A model generated the notes under the pieces. That model made no database searches and was not told where the DNA came from. It saw nothing but the letters and a program-made list of their open reading frames with translations. The translations under genes and the position numbers were made by a program. DNA of 64,000 nt, from contig CAWGLW010000006.1 in assembly GCA_963823525.1 (NCBI GenBank), positions 186,001 through 250,000 on the forward strand. Reading direction: 5' to 3'. Positions 34,200 to 43,548 of the stretch are shown here, piece by piece. The DNA comes from CAWGLW01 sp963823525. GTDB taxonomy: Bacteria > Pseudomonadota > Gammaproteobacteria > Steroidobacterales > Steroidobacteraceae. Position 1 is the first letter of the stretch; every line of letters begins with the position of its first letter.

Positions 34200-35681
34200 A
34201 TGCGTTATTTTGCCACCACTGGGTCTGCCGCAAGACGGCGCACGGAATGCGTGATCGTTGGCCTGTACGAATCCGGCACGCTGACCGGCGCGGCGACGCA
34301 GGTTGACGCGGCGCTCGGCGGGCGGATCGCGACGCTCGTCAAACGCAGGGACATCAGTGGCGAAGCGGGCGATACTGCCTTGCTGGACACGACGGGCGTG
34401 CCATTCCGACGCGTGCTCATCGTCGGTCTCGGCAAGAAATCCGCATTCGGCCGCCGCGCGTATCACAATGCGCTGAAGAGCGCGGTCGCGGCCCTGATCA
34501 AGACCGGCGCCGCCGATGCGGTGAGCTATCTTGCGACCGAACCGGTGGCCGATACGGACATCTATTACCGGGCGCGGCTGGCAGCACAGGCCGTCGCGAC
34601 GGTCGTCTACCGCATTCCGGTGATTCGCAGCACGCGCCAGCCGCCTCGGCCCGCGCTTAAGCGTTTTGGTGTCACCGTTGGAACCCGCGGCCAGGTCAAG
34701 GACGCCGAGCGCGGACTCGAGCACGGTCGCGGCATTGGCGAAGGCATGGCAGTGAGCCGCGACCTCGCCAACCTGCCAGCGAACGTCTGCACGCCCTCCT
34801 ACGTGGCAAAGGCCGCCCGCGACATTGCGAGGACGCACAAGTCGATGCGCGTCCAGGTACTCGATGAAGCCCAGATGAAGCGGCTCAAGATGGGCTCGTT
34901 GCTGTCAGTGACCGAGGGCACCGAAGAGCCCGCCAGGCTGATCGTGCTTCGTCACGACGGCGGCGCCCAGGGTCAAGCGCCGATCGTGCTGGTCGGCAAG
35001 GGCGTAACCTTTGACAGCGGCGGCATCTCGCTGAAACAGCCACCGGGCATGGATGAGATGAAGTTCGACATGACCGGTGCAGCCAGCGTACTCGGTGCGC
35101 TCAATGCCGCGGCGGAGATCGGCCTGCGTAAGAACGTCATCGGGGTCGTTGCCGCCTGCGAGAACATGCCCAGTGGCCGGGCCACCAAGCCGGGCGACAT
35201 CGTGACGAGCATGTCGGGACAGACGATCGAGGTCATCAACACCGATGCCGAAGGCCGGCTCATCCTTTGCGACGCGCTGACCTACGCGCGACGGTTCAAG
35301 CCGGAAGCCATCGTCGACATCGCCACGCTGACCGGTGCCTGCGTCATTGCGCTCGGCGCCCATATCAGCGCCGTGATGAGCAACGATGACACCCTCGCCG
35401 AGGCGATCGAGGCGGCGGGTCGACGCAGCGACGACGAGGCCTGGCAGATGCCGATGGCCGAGGAGTACCACGAGCAACTGAAGAGCAACTTTGCCGACTT
35501 CGCAAACGCCTGTGGCCGTGACGGCGGCGCAATCACGGCCGCTTGTTTCCTTGCGAAGTTCACCGACGGGATGCGCTGGGCACACCTGGATATTGCCGGT
35601 ACCGCCTATCGTACGGGCAAGGAAAAGGGCAGCACCGGCCGCCCCGTGCCCCTGCTCGTGGACTTTCTCCTGAACAGCTGA
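34200..35681 (+). CDS. pepA: Leucyl aminopeptidase PepA
   Basis: The 493-residue M17 peptidase shows the metal- and substrate-binding segments VGKGVTFDSGGISLK (residues 265-280) and NTDAEGRLILCDAL (about 348-361), with the KFDMTGAASVLG loop between. It removes N-terminal residues with two metal ions, and in E. coli also binds DNA at recombination and carAB sites. The AGAACTAGCAG upstream of the ATG has no strong ribosome site. It is followed by holC and valS in the order normal for the class. Confidence 0.97.
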   Translation: MRYFATTGSAARRRTECVIVGLYESGTLTGAATQVDAALGGRIATLVKRRDISGEAGDTALLDTTGVPFRRVLIVGLGKKSAFGRRAYHNALKSAVAALIKTGAADAVSYLATEPVADTDIYYRARLAAQAVATVVYRIPVIRSTRQPPRPALKRFGVTVGTRGQVKDAERGLEHGRGIGEGMAVSRDLANLPANVCTPSYVAKAARDIARTHKSMRVQVLDEAQMKRLKMGSLLSVTEGTEEPARLIVLRHDGGAQGQAPIVLVGKGVTFDSGGISLKQPPGMDEMKFDMTGAASVLGALNAAAEIGLRKNVIGVVAACENMPSGRATKPGDIVTSMSGQTIEVINTDAEGRLILCDALTYARRFKPEAIVDIATLTGACVIALGAHISAVMSNDDTLAEAIEAAGRRSDDEAWQMPMAEEYHEQLKSNFADFANACGRDGGAITAACFLAKFTDGMRWAHLDIAGTAYRTGKEKGSTGRPVPLLVDFLLNS

Positions 35682-35683
35682 TC

Positions 35684-36130
35684 GTGACCGCGGCGAAGGC
35701 AGACTTCTATATCGTCAGCGCGCCGGACGAAGTGACGCGCCTGAAGACCGCCTGCGTCATTGCCGGCAAGGCCTATGACCAGGGCCTCAAGGTGACCGTG
35801 CTCGCCACCGGACCGGCCGAAGCGGCGGCCCTCGACGAAATGCTCTGGACCTTCAGGGACAGCGCCTTTGTGCCCCACGGACGCTGGCCCGCCGAGCCAT
35901 CGTTCGTTGCTGCAACGCCGGTGCTGATCAGCGATGGTCCGCTGCCCGGGTCCCATCGCGACGTATTGATCAATCTCGGCGTCGATACGCCGGCCGACTT
36001 CACCGGTTTCGACCGCATTTGTGAGGTCGTCGGCTCCGATGCGGCGGCGCGCCGCAGCGCGCGGGGACGCTGGCGCTGTTACAGCGACGCGGGGATTGCA
36101 CCAAATCACATCGCCGTTGGCAGTGGGTGA
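35684..36130 (+). CDS. holC: DNA polymerase III chi subunit HolC
   Basis: A 148-residue product read from GTG 35684, two nt after the pepA stop. It shows the chi pattern ADFYIVSAPDE, RLKTACVIAGKAYDQGLKVTVLA, a middle WTFRDSAFVPHG and the LINLG patch. Chi bridges the clamp loader and SSB at the replication fork. The longer frame in the track starts inside pepA and is not real. The position between pepA and valS is the standard order, which supports the assignment. Confidence 0.9.
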   Translation: MTAAKADFYIVSAPDEVTRLKTACVIAGKAYDQGLKVTVLATGPAEAAALDEMLWTFRDSAFVPHGRWPAEPSFVAATPVLISDGPLPGSHRDVLINLGVDTPADFTGFDRICEVVGSDAAARRSARGRWRCYSDAGIAPNHIAVGSG

Positions 36131-36133
36131 CGC

Positions 36134-36406
36134 ATGAACGATTCGCCGGCCTCGATACCCGTGCTGACCGATATCGTCGACGAAGACGCGAAGGCCCCGG
36201 TTTCGACCGACCCGGCCGCTGCGTGGCTCTCCGAACTTGAGACGCACTTCTCGGCTGCGATACACGAACACGCCGACGAACTGGTACACAATGCAATTCG
36301 CGAGATGGAAGCCGTGCTGATCGAACATGTATCCGATCGGCTGAAGGCGGAACTGCCGGCCCTTGTCGCCCAGATCATCGACACGCATTTTCGCGAACCG
36401 CAGTAG
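36134..36406 (+). CDS. Small DUF2486-like protein between holC and valS
   Basis: A 90-residue acidic protein beginning MNDSPASIPVLTDIVDED and ending in a helix (AELPALVAQIIDTHFRE). Its start resembles DUF2486 proteins of beta/gammaproteobacteria, which also sit near holC and valS. No motif suggests an activity. It starts three bases after the holC stop and ends two bases before valS, so it is part of that operon. The family label is tentative. Confidence 0.65.
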   Translation: MNDSPASIPVLTDIVDEDAKAPVSTDPAAAWLSELETHFSAAIHEHADELVHNAIREMEAVLIEHVSDRLKAELPALVAQIIDTHFREPQ

Positions 36407-36408
36407 GC

Positions 36409-39213
36409 ATGCACCGACCCATGGACAAGAGCTACTCACCCGGCGACATCGAGACCCGGATCTACGAAACCTGGGAGTCGGCGGGCTGGTTTGCCCCCGA
36501 GGGCACCGGCGCGCCGTACTGCATCATGATCCCGCCACCGAATGTGACGGGCACTCTGCACATGGGCCACGCATTCCAACACACGCTGATGGATGCGCTG
36601 ACGCGCTTCCACCGCATGGACGGCGACCGAACCCTGTGGCAGCCGGGCACCGACCACGCGGGCATCGCCACGCAGATGGTGGTCGAGCGGCAGCTCAATG
36701 CCGAAGGACAGAACCGCCACGACCTGGGTCGTGAGGCGTTCATCGAGCGCGTCTGGCGCTGGAAGGAACAGTCCGGCGGAACGATCTGCCGGCAGATGCG
36801 ACGCCTCGGCGATTCGGTCGACTGGTCGCGAGACCGTTTCACGATGGACGAAGGCCTCTCGGCAGCGGTGATCGAGGTGTTCGTGCGCCTGCACGAAGAA
36901 GGCCTGATCTACCGCGGCCAGCGCCTGGTCAACTGGGACCCCGTGCTGCACACCGCGCTTTCAGACCTCGAAGTCGTCGCCGAAACGGAATCCGGTCATC
37001 TCTGGCATCTGCGTTATCCGCTCGCCGACGGCAATGCCCACCTCATCGTCGCGACGACCCGGCCGGAGACGATGCTCGGCGATACGGCCGTCGCCGTGCA
37101 CCCGGAGGACGAGCGCTATCGTCACCTGATTGGTCAGCAGATTCGCCTGCCATTGACCGACCGACTGATCCCCGTGGTGGGCGACGAACACGCCGACCCG
37201 GCCTTCGGCAGCGGCTGCGTGAAAATCACGCCGGCACACGATTTCAACGACTACGAAGTCGGCAAGCGCCATGGCCTCGCACTGGTCAACATTTTCGATG
37301 CGAATGCGACGCTCAATGACCAGGTACCACCTGCCTATCGTGGCCTGGATCGTTTCGAAGCTCGCAAGCGCGTCATTGCCGATCTCGAGGCCGCAGGCCT
37401 GCTCGAGAAAACCGAGGCGCATACGCTGCCGGTCCCGCGCGGCGATCGCAGTGGTGCCGTGCTCGAGCCCTGGCTGACCGACCAGTGGTATGTGCGCGTC
37501 GGACCCCTCGCCGCTCCGGCCATCAAGGCGGTCGAGACGGGCGCGATTCGCTTCGTTCCGGAGAACTGGTCGAAGACCTATTTCCAGTGGATGAACAACA
37601 TCCAGGACTGGTGCATTTCGCGCCAGCTCTGGTGGGGGCACCGAATCCCGGCCTGGTACGATGAAGACGGCGAAGTTTTCGTCGCACGAGACGAAGCCGC
37701 CGCACACGTGGCGGCGACCGCAAAGCACGGCCGCCCGGTCCGCCTGCGCCGCGACGACGACGTGCTCGATACCTGGTTCAGTTCCGCGCTCTGGCCCTTC
37801 TCGACGCTCGGCTGGCCCGGACAGACACAGGAACTGGCGAGCTTCTACCCGACCTCGGTGCTGGTGACCGGCTTTGACATCATATTCTTCTGGGTCGCCC
37901 GGATGATCATGATGGGACTCAAGTTCACGGATGAAGTGCCGTTCCGGGAGATTTACATCACCGGCCTGATTCGCGACGAACACGGCCAGAAGATGTCCAA
38001 GTCCAAGGGCAACATCATCGATCCGCTGGACCTCATCGACGGCATCGAACTCGAGGCGCTGGTGGAAAAGCGTACTACCGGCCTGATGCAGCCGAAGATG
38101 AAGAACGCGATCGAAAAGGCGACGCGCAAGGAGTTCCCGCAGGGCATGCCTTCCTACGGCACGGATGCCTTGCGGTTTACCTTCGCGTCGCTGGCGACGA
38201 TGGGCCGCGACATCCGCTTCGACCTCGGCCGGGTCGAGGGTTACCGTAACTTCTGCAACAAGCTCTGGAATGCGGCCCGTTTCGTTTTCATGAACACCGA
38301 GGCACCTGCAGTGGAGCTCGACGGACCCGTCGAACCCGGACCAGCGGACCGCTGGATCCGTGACCGGCTTGGCCAGACCACGCGCGCGGTCCGCGAGAAC
38401 CTGGACGCCTACCGCTTCGACCTCGCGGCGCAGGCCATCTACGAGTTCGTCTGGCACGAGTATTGCGACTGGTATCTGGAGCTGTCGAAGCCGGTACTGC
38501 AGGATGCCGGGGTGTCGGATCCGCGCAAACGCGCGACACGGCGCAACCTGATCGAGGTCCTCGAAGCCACCCTGCGGCTGCTTCACCCGGTCATGCCGTT
38601 CATCACCGAAGAGATCTGGCAGCGCGCGGGCCGGCTGGTCGGTCGCGACGGGCCGACCATCATGCTCGAGCCCTACCCGCGGGCCGAGGATTTTGCGCGC
38701 GATGAAGCGGCCGAAGAGCAGGTTCGCGCCGCACAGGCGATCGTTCTGGGCATCCGGCAGATTCGCGGTGAACTCGATGTGCCGCATTCGCGGACGACAC
38801 CGGTCTACGTTCGAACCGAGCGCAGCGGCGATCACCAGGCCATCACTGAACTGGCCGGCATCATCACACGGGTGGCAAATCTCGAGTCGGTCGAGGTCAT
38901 CGATACGGAAGCCGACCTGCCGCCCTGCGCAATCGCGATCATTGACGGACGCACCGTACTGGCCCCGTTCACGCGCCTGGTCGACGATGTCGCCGCGGAG
39001 ATCAGCCGCCTGCAGAAGCGCCGCGGACGGGCCGAGGCCGATCGGGACAAGGCCGCGGCGAAACTCGCCAACGAGCGTTTTATGGCCAATGCACCACCGG
39101 AGGTCGTTGAGCAGGAACGGGGTCGAGTGGCCGATTTTGAACGACAGGTCCAGCAACTCGGCGAGCAGCTGCACCGCCTCGCGGCTGTCGAGACGCCGCG
39201 AGGCGAAGCATGA
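36409..39213 (+). CDS. valS: Valyl-tRNA synthetase
   Basis: A 934-residue class I synthetase. HIGH-type signature PPNVTGTLHMGHA at about residues 42-54, editing domain (TTRPETMLGDTAVAVHPED), and KMSKS-type GQKMSKSKGN near residue 525. The C-terminal ~60 residues form the expected tRNA-binding coiled coil (QKRRGRAEADRDKAAAKLANERF). AGG precedes ATG 36409; a second in-frame ATG at 36421 lacks one. Its stop overlaps the start of the MoxR gene by four bases. Confidence 0.97.
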   Translation: MHRPMDKSYSPGDIETRIYETWESAGWFAPEGTGAPYCIMIPPPNVTGTLHMGHAFQHTLMDALTRFHRMDGDRTLWQPGTDHAGIATQMVVERQLNAEGQNRHDLGREAFIERVWRWKEQSGGTICRQMRRLGDSVDWSRDRFTMDEGLSAAVIEVFVRLHEEGLIYRGQRLVNWDPVLHTALSDLEVVAETESGHLWHLRYPLADGNAHLIVATTRPETMLGDTAVAVHPEDERYRHLIGQQIRLPLTDRLIPVVGDEHADPAFGSGCVKITPAHDFNDYEVGKRHGLALVNIFDANATLNDQVPPAYRGLDRFEARKRVIADLEAAGLLEKTEAHTLPVPRGDRSGAVLEPWLTDQWYVRVGPLAAPAIKAVETGAIRFVPENWSKTYFQWMNNIQDWCISRQLWWGHRIPAWYDEDGEVFVARDEAAAHVAATAKHGRPVRLRRDDDVLDTWFSSALWPFSTLGWPGQTQELASFYPTSVLVTGFDIIFFWVARMIMMGLKFTDEVPFREIYITGLIRDEHGQKMSKSKGNIIDPLDLIDGIELEALVEKRTTGLMQPKMKNAIEKATRKEFPQGMPSYGTDALRFTFASLATMGRDIRFDLGRVEGYRNFCNKLWNAARFVFMNTEAPAVELDGPVEPGPADRWIRDRLGQTTRAVRENLDAYRFDLAAQAIYEFVWHEYCDWYLELSKPVLQDAGVSDPRKRATRRNLIEVLEATLRLLHPVMPFITEEIWQRAGRLVGRDGPTIMLEPYPRAEDFARDEAAEEQVRAAQAIVLGIRQIRGELDVPHSRTTPVYVRTERSGDHQAITELAGIITRVANLESVEVIDTEADLPPCAIAIIDGRTVLAPFTRLVDDVAAEISRLQKRRGRAEADRDKAAAKLANERFMANAPPEVVEQERGRVADFERQVQQLGEQLHRLAAVETPRGEA

Positions 39214-40157
39214 ACGCGACCGGGCAGCCGGCGAACGCCGGGCACGAACTGATCGATACGGCAATCGCGGACCTCGGCGGAATCATTCTCGGCAAGGAAA
39301 CCCAGATCCGCTTGTGCCTGGCCTGCCTGCTTGCACGGGGCCATTTGCTGATCGAGGACATACCCGGTGTGGGCAAGACCACGCTTGCGCACGCGCTGGC
39401 GGCCACGCTGGGCCTTTCCTACCAGCGCATCCAGTTCACCAGCGACCTGCTGCCCGCAGACATCATTGGCGTGTCGGTCTTCGAGCAGGAGTCCGCGCAG
39501 TTCCGCTTTCACCGCGGGCCGGTTTTTTCACAACTGGTGCTGGCGGACGAAGTCAATCGGGCCACGCCAAAGGCGCAAAGCGCGCTGCTCGAGGCGATGG
39601 AAGAACACCAGGTCACCGCCGACGGTCAGACCTACCCGATGTCCGAACCTTTCTTTGTGATCGCAACGCAGAACCCGGTCTACCAGGTCGGCACCTTCCC
39701 TTTGCCTGAATCGCAGCTCGATCGATTCCTGATGCGTATCGAACTGGGCTACCCGGCGGCGGCGCTGGAGCGGCAACTGCTCATGGGCCGCGACCGGCGC
39801 GACCTGCTCACCGAACTGGCGCCGGCGATCACCGCGCAGCACCTCTTGCGCCTGCAGGGAGAAGTACCGCGTGTCCACGCCTCCGAGGCCCTGCTCGACT
39901 ACCTGCAGGCGATCACTCGTTACACGCGCGAGGCGACCGAGTTTCAGGCTGGCCTGTCGCCACGCGCAGCGATTGCGCTGCTGCGTGCGGCCCAGGCCTG
40001 GGCACTGATGCACGGACACAGCGGGGTGTTGCCCGAGGATGTGCAGGCCGTATTGCCGTCGGTGGCGGGCCATCGACTGGCGGCCCGCGAGGAATCCAGG
40101 TTTCGCGATGCGGGTGAAATCGGTCTCCACGTGCTCAATGCCGTACCGGTACCCTGA
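39210..40157 (+). CDS. MoxR-family AAA+ ATPase
   Basis: A 315-residue AAA+ protein with Walker A GVGKTTL (about residues 53-59), Walker B LADEVNRATPKAQ, sensor I FVIATQNPV, and the MoxR PLPESQLDRFLMRI. It is in the conserved MoxR / DUF58 / transglutaminase cluster, whose proteins are proposed chaperones for maturation of secreted or membrane complexes. The ATG overlaps the valS stop (ATGA), tying its translation to valS. Exact substrate unknown. Confidence 0.93.
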   Translation: MNATGQPANAGHELIDTAIADLGGIILGKETQIRLCLACLLARGHLLIEDIPGVGKTTLAHALAATLGLSYQRIQFTSDLLPADIIGVSVFEQESAQFRFHRGPVFSQLVLADEVNRATPKAQSALLEAMEEHQVTADGQTYPMSEPFFVIATQNPVYQVGTFPLPESQLDRFLMRIELGYPAAALERQLLMGRDRRDLLTELAPAITAQHLLRLQGEVPRVHASEALLDYLQAITRYTREATEFQAGLSPRAAIALLRAAQAWALMHGHSGVLPEDVQAVLPSVAGHRLAAREESRFRDAGEIGLHVLNAVPVP

Positions 40158-40199
40158 AAAGGTCGCCTCGCGGCGGCCACTGACAGGCACCCGGCGACC

Positions 40200-41189
40200 G
40201 TGATACGTAAAGCGCAACGCGCGTTGCGCGTCCGCCTCGGTGCGCGCCTGTCTGCCTGGATGCTCAGGCGCCAGGGTACCGACACCGATCCGCTGGCACT
40301 GCGCCGCGGCCGCATCTACATCCTGCCGACCCGGCTCGGTGTCGCGTATGCGGCGATGGTGTTCGCGATGGTCCTCGGCGCCATGAACTACAACAACAAC
40401 CTGGGCCTCGGCCTGGCCTTCCTGCTGGTCAGCCTTGGCCTGGTCACGATGCATCATTGTCACGGCAACCTCGTCGGTCTGCGGATCAAACGGCTCGCCG
40501 CGGAGTCGGCGTTCGTCGGTCAGCCGGTCCACTTCCGCCTTCAGCTGGATAATCCATCGGTGACAACCCGCAGGCAGATCGAACTCGACTCGGACCGCGA
40601 TAAACCCGTGATCGTCGATGTGCCGGCCTGCGGCACTGCATCGGCGACGTTGAGTCGCCCGGCACTCGAACGCGGCCGGGTCCCGCTGGAACGATTCAAG
40701 GTCGCGACGCGTCACCCGCTCGGTCTGTTCAGGGCCTGGGCCGTCGTACACCCCGAATACTCCGCGATCGCCTGGCCGCGCCCGGCTCCCCCGGGTCGCG
40801 TGCCACCCGGTGTCGAAACCGATACCGGAGGTGCGCAGGATCATGCTCACGGGGACGAGGATTTCGCAGGCCTGAAGCCATACCAGCCCGGCGACGGGCT
40901 CGGCAGGATCGCCTGGAAAACCTACGCGCGAGGCCAGGGGCTGCACACCAAGCAGTACGCCGGCACGGATGTCGTTTCGCACGTCTTTGACTGGGACAGC
41001 CTGCCCGGCATGGCCGTCGAGGCACGACTGTCACAGCTATGCCGATGGGTAATCGACGCGCACCGGGATGGCGAAGCCTGCGGGCTGCGACTGCCCGGTA
41101 CGCGCATCGAACCCAATGTGGGCAGCGCTCACTGGCAGCACTGCCTGACTCAGCTGGCCCTGTTCGACCCGCCGGTGAAACGTGGCTGA
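40200..41189 (+). CDS. DUF58 domain protein
   Basis: A 329-residue protein from a GTG start. Two N-terminal helices (about residues 47-80) are followed by a soluble domain with RRGRIYILPTRLG, the DUF58 signature GAQDHAHGDEDFAGLKPYQPGDGLGRIAWKTYAR, and a VWA-like tail. DUF58 proteins pair with MoxR ATPases. The stop overlaps the TgpA start by 8 nt, and the MoxR gene lies 42 nt upstream. Function is inferred from the cluster, not from any active site. Confidence 0.87.
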   Translation: MIRKAQRALRVRLGARLSAWMLRRQGTDTDPLALRRGRIYILPTRLGVAYAAMVFAMVLGAMNYNNNLGLGLAFLLVSLGLVTMHHCHGNLVGLRIKRLAAESAFVGQPVHFRLQLDNPSVTTRRQIELDSDRDKPVIVDVPACGTASATLSRPALERGRVPLERFKVATRHPLGLFRAWAVVHPEYSAIAWPRPAPPGRVPPGVETDTGGAQDHAHGDEDFAGLKPYQPGDGLGRIAWKTYARGQGLHTKQYAGTDVVSHVFDWDSLPGMAVEARLSQLCRWVIDAHRDGEACGLRLPGTRIEPNVGSAHWQHCLTQLALFDPPVKRG

Positions 41190-43137
41190 ACGACTCACCC
41201 GGCCCATCGCCGGGATGACCTGGGTGTTGCTCGCGCTGGCGGTCGGCTGCGCTGCGCACGTCAGGCACCTGCCGCCCTGGGTCACGCTGCTGGTTGCCTC
41301 GATTGCCATCTGGCGCTGGGCAGTGGACGTGCGTGGCTGGCCGATGGCGCCGAAGTGGCTGCGTATGGTGGTCACCGTGCTCGCCACGCTCGCGGTGCTG
41401 GGCACTTACCAGACCCTCAACGGCATCGAAGCCGGTACGACCTTCCTGATCCTGATGGCCGCAATGAAACTGCTCGAATCGAGCAGTGCACGCGACCTGA
41501 CCGTGGTCGTGTTCATCGCCTACTTCCTGCTGTTTGCGGCCCTGCTGCGCGACCAGCGCCTGGCCCAGCTGCCATTGCTGTTTGGCGGTGCAATTCTCAC
41601 GACGGCCGCGCTCATGCGCGTGCACGCCGGCGATCAATCGGGATCACCGCGCGCCCTGCTGGGAAGCACCGCGGCCCTTGTGGCCCAGGCCCTGCCGCTG
41701 GGGCTGCTGCTGTTCGTGCTCTTTCCGCGGCTGCCAGGTCCCTTGTGGGGCATTGCGGCCAGCGAGTCAGGCCGCACCGGACTGTCCGATGAGATGACCC
41801 CGGGCGATGTATCCGAGCTGAGCATTTCGGGTGAACCCGCTTTCAGGGTTCGCTTCGACGGACCGACCCCCGAGCCTGTCCAGCGCTACTGGCGCGGCCC
41901 CGTGCTGCAGGAATTCGATGGGCGCAGCTGGCGCCGTTCGCAGGCACAGGCCTTCCCACGGCAGAACGCACATTTCGCCGGCGAAGCCGTGAACTACCAG
42001 ATCACGCTGGAGCCCCATGACCGGCGCTGGATCCTGGCGCTGGACCTGCCGGCGCAGTGGCCGGACCGGCTTGCGTTTCGCAACTACGATTTTCAGCTCC
42101 TCGCGGTACGCCCGATCACCGAGGTCAGTTCGTTCCGGCTGACGTCCTATCCGGGCTACGTGGCTGGCGATTCGCTGCCGGCCTCGCTGCGCCGCAAGAA
42201 CACCCAGCTGCCACCGGACAGCAACCCGCGCATCCGGGAACTCGGCCGCAAACTGTCGGGGCAGTACGGCGAGCCCCGCGCGGTCGTACAGGCAATGCTG
42301 CAAATGTTTCGCGAACAGCCCTTCGAGTACACGCTGCAGCCACCGAAGCTGGCCGACAACGCCATGGACGAGTTCCTGTTCGAGACCCGGCGCGGATTCT
42401 GCGAGCACTATGCCTCGGCATTTACGCTGGTGATGCGGGCCGCCGGAATCCCGGCCCGCGTCGTCACCGGGTACCAGGGCGGCGAGGTCAATCCGCTGGG
42501 CGGCTATCTGCTCGTGCGTCAGTCCGATGCCCACGCCTGGTCGGAGGTCTGGATAACTGGCCAGGGCTGGGTGCGCGTGGACCCGACCGCGGCGGTTGCC
42601 CCGGAGCGCATCCAACGCGGCCTGATCAATGCGCTGGCGGCGGATGAGCCGGCGCCGGGCCGGCTGCGAAGCAACAGCGCACTGTGGCTGCAGGTCGAAC
42701 TGACCTGGGACGCCCTGAACGACTTCTGGAACGAGCGCGTCGTCCGCTTCAATGCCGCACGGCAGCTCGACCTGCTCGAACGCCTGGGTATCGACGACCC
42801 GGACTGGCGCACGCTGGGCCTGGGCCTGGCCGGCAGCATGGCCGCATTCTTTGTGGTGTTTTCCCTGTACCTCTCCTGGAGATTCCGCGACCCGCCGCTC
42901 GACTGGCCGGCGCGCCTCCACCGGGAAGTCACGCGGCGGCTCAAAAAGCACGGCATTGAACCCGGTCACGCCGAGAGCCCCGTCGCTTTCCTCGAGCGGG
43001 TCGCGCGCGAGCGGCCGGACCTCGCCGGGGATATCCTCGATATTCGCGCGCTGTATGTCGCACTTCGTTACGGACCAGACCCGGACACCGGGCAACTGCG
43101 TCAGTTGAAACACGCGGTCAATCGACTAAGGCCCTGA
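41182..43137 (+). CDS. TgpA-like transglutaminase membrane protein (DUF3488)
   Basis: A 651-residue protein from a GTG start. About six N-terminal helices (DUF3488) are followed by a periplasmic transglutaminase-like domain: the catalytic Cys in RRGFCEHYASAF, and the His and Asp in SDAHAWSEVW / GWVRVDPTAA. A further helix and a cytoplasmic tail with PVAFLERVARERPDLA follow. This is the TgpA type found beside MoxR and DUF58; it may crosslink or cleave cell-envelope proteins. Its target is unknown. Confidence 0.92.
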   Translation: MAERLTRPIAGMTWVLLALAVGCAAHVRHLPPWVTLLVASIAIWRWAVDVRGWPMAPKWLRMVVTVLATLAVLGTYQTLNGIEAGTTFLILMAAMKLLESSSARDLTVVVFIAYFLLFAALLRDQRLAQLPLLFGGAILTTAALMRVHAGDQSGSPRALLGSTAALVAQALPLGLLLFVLFPRLPGPLWGIAASESGRTGLSDEMTPGDVSELSISGEPAFRVRFDGPTPEPVQRYWRGPVLQEFDGRSWRRSQAQAFPRQNAHFAGEAVNYQITLEPHDRRWILALDLPAQWPDRLAFRNYDFQLLAVRPITEVSSFRLTSYPGYVAGDSLPASLRRKNTQLPPDSNPRIRELGRKLSGQYGEPRAVVQAMLQMFREQPFEYTLQPPKLADNAMDEFLFETRRGFCEHYASAFTLVMRAAGIPARVVTGYQGGEVNPLGGYLLVRQSDAHAWSEVWITGQGWVRVDPTAAVAPERIQRGLINALAADEPAPGRLRSNSALWLQVELTWDALNDFWNERVVRFNAARQLDLLERLGIDDPDWRTLGLGLAGSMAAFFVVFSLYLSWRFRDPPLDWPARLHREVTRRLKKHGIEPGHAESPVAFLERVARERPDLAGDILDIRALYVALRYGPDPDTGQLRQLKHAVNRLRP

Positions 43138-43190
43138 GAGGCGGATCCGGTATGCTTGCCATTGCCCGGGAGAACAGGGGATGGAAAATC

Positions 43191-43454
43191 ATGGCTGACC
43201 TGAAAAAGCAGTTTGAAGCGGCCGCCGCGGACACGAAGAAGTTCACCAAGCGTCCGGCCGATGCCGACATGTTGCGCATGTATGCGCTGTACAAGCAGGC
43301 GACCGTCGGCGATGCGCCGGCGAAAGCGCCCAGCGCGTTCGACTTGAAGGGCCGCGCCAAGCACGATGCCTGGGCCAAGCTCAAGGGCACGGACACCGAC
43401 AAGGCGATGAAGTCCTACGTCGATCTGGTTGGGCGGCTCAAGAAAGTCAGCTGA
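43191..43454 (+). CDS. Acyl-CoA-binding protein
   Basis: An 87-residue protein matching the ACBP fold: KKQFEAAAADTKKF, LRMYALYKQATVGDAP and a later KHDAWAKLKGTDTDKAMKSYVDLV. ACBP binds long-chain acyl-CoA esters and is common in eukaryotes but patchy in bacteria. GGGGATGG precedes the ATG; the in-frame upstream start at 43152 adds a poorly conserved segment. It lies alone between tgpA and the MFS gene. Confidence 0.9.
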   Translation: MADLKKQFEAAAADTKKFTKRPADADMLRMYALYKQATVGDAPAKAPSAFDLKGRAKHDAWAKLKGTDTDKAMKSYVDLVGRLKKVS

Positions 43455-43548
43455 GCGTTGACGGCGGCCGCGGTTGCGATCGCGCTGCCCGAGGTACGGG
43501 TCAAGCTGAACGTTGCCAGCGGCTGCGCGATCGCCGTCGCACCGGCGA

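Noticed and set aside
36961..39264. A long minus-strand frame of 767 codons opposite valS
   Set aside because: It lies antisense to a full valyl-tRNA synthetase with all motifs. GC-rich third positions leave open antisense frames, and its sequence has no family motif.
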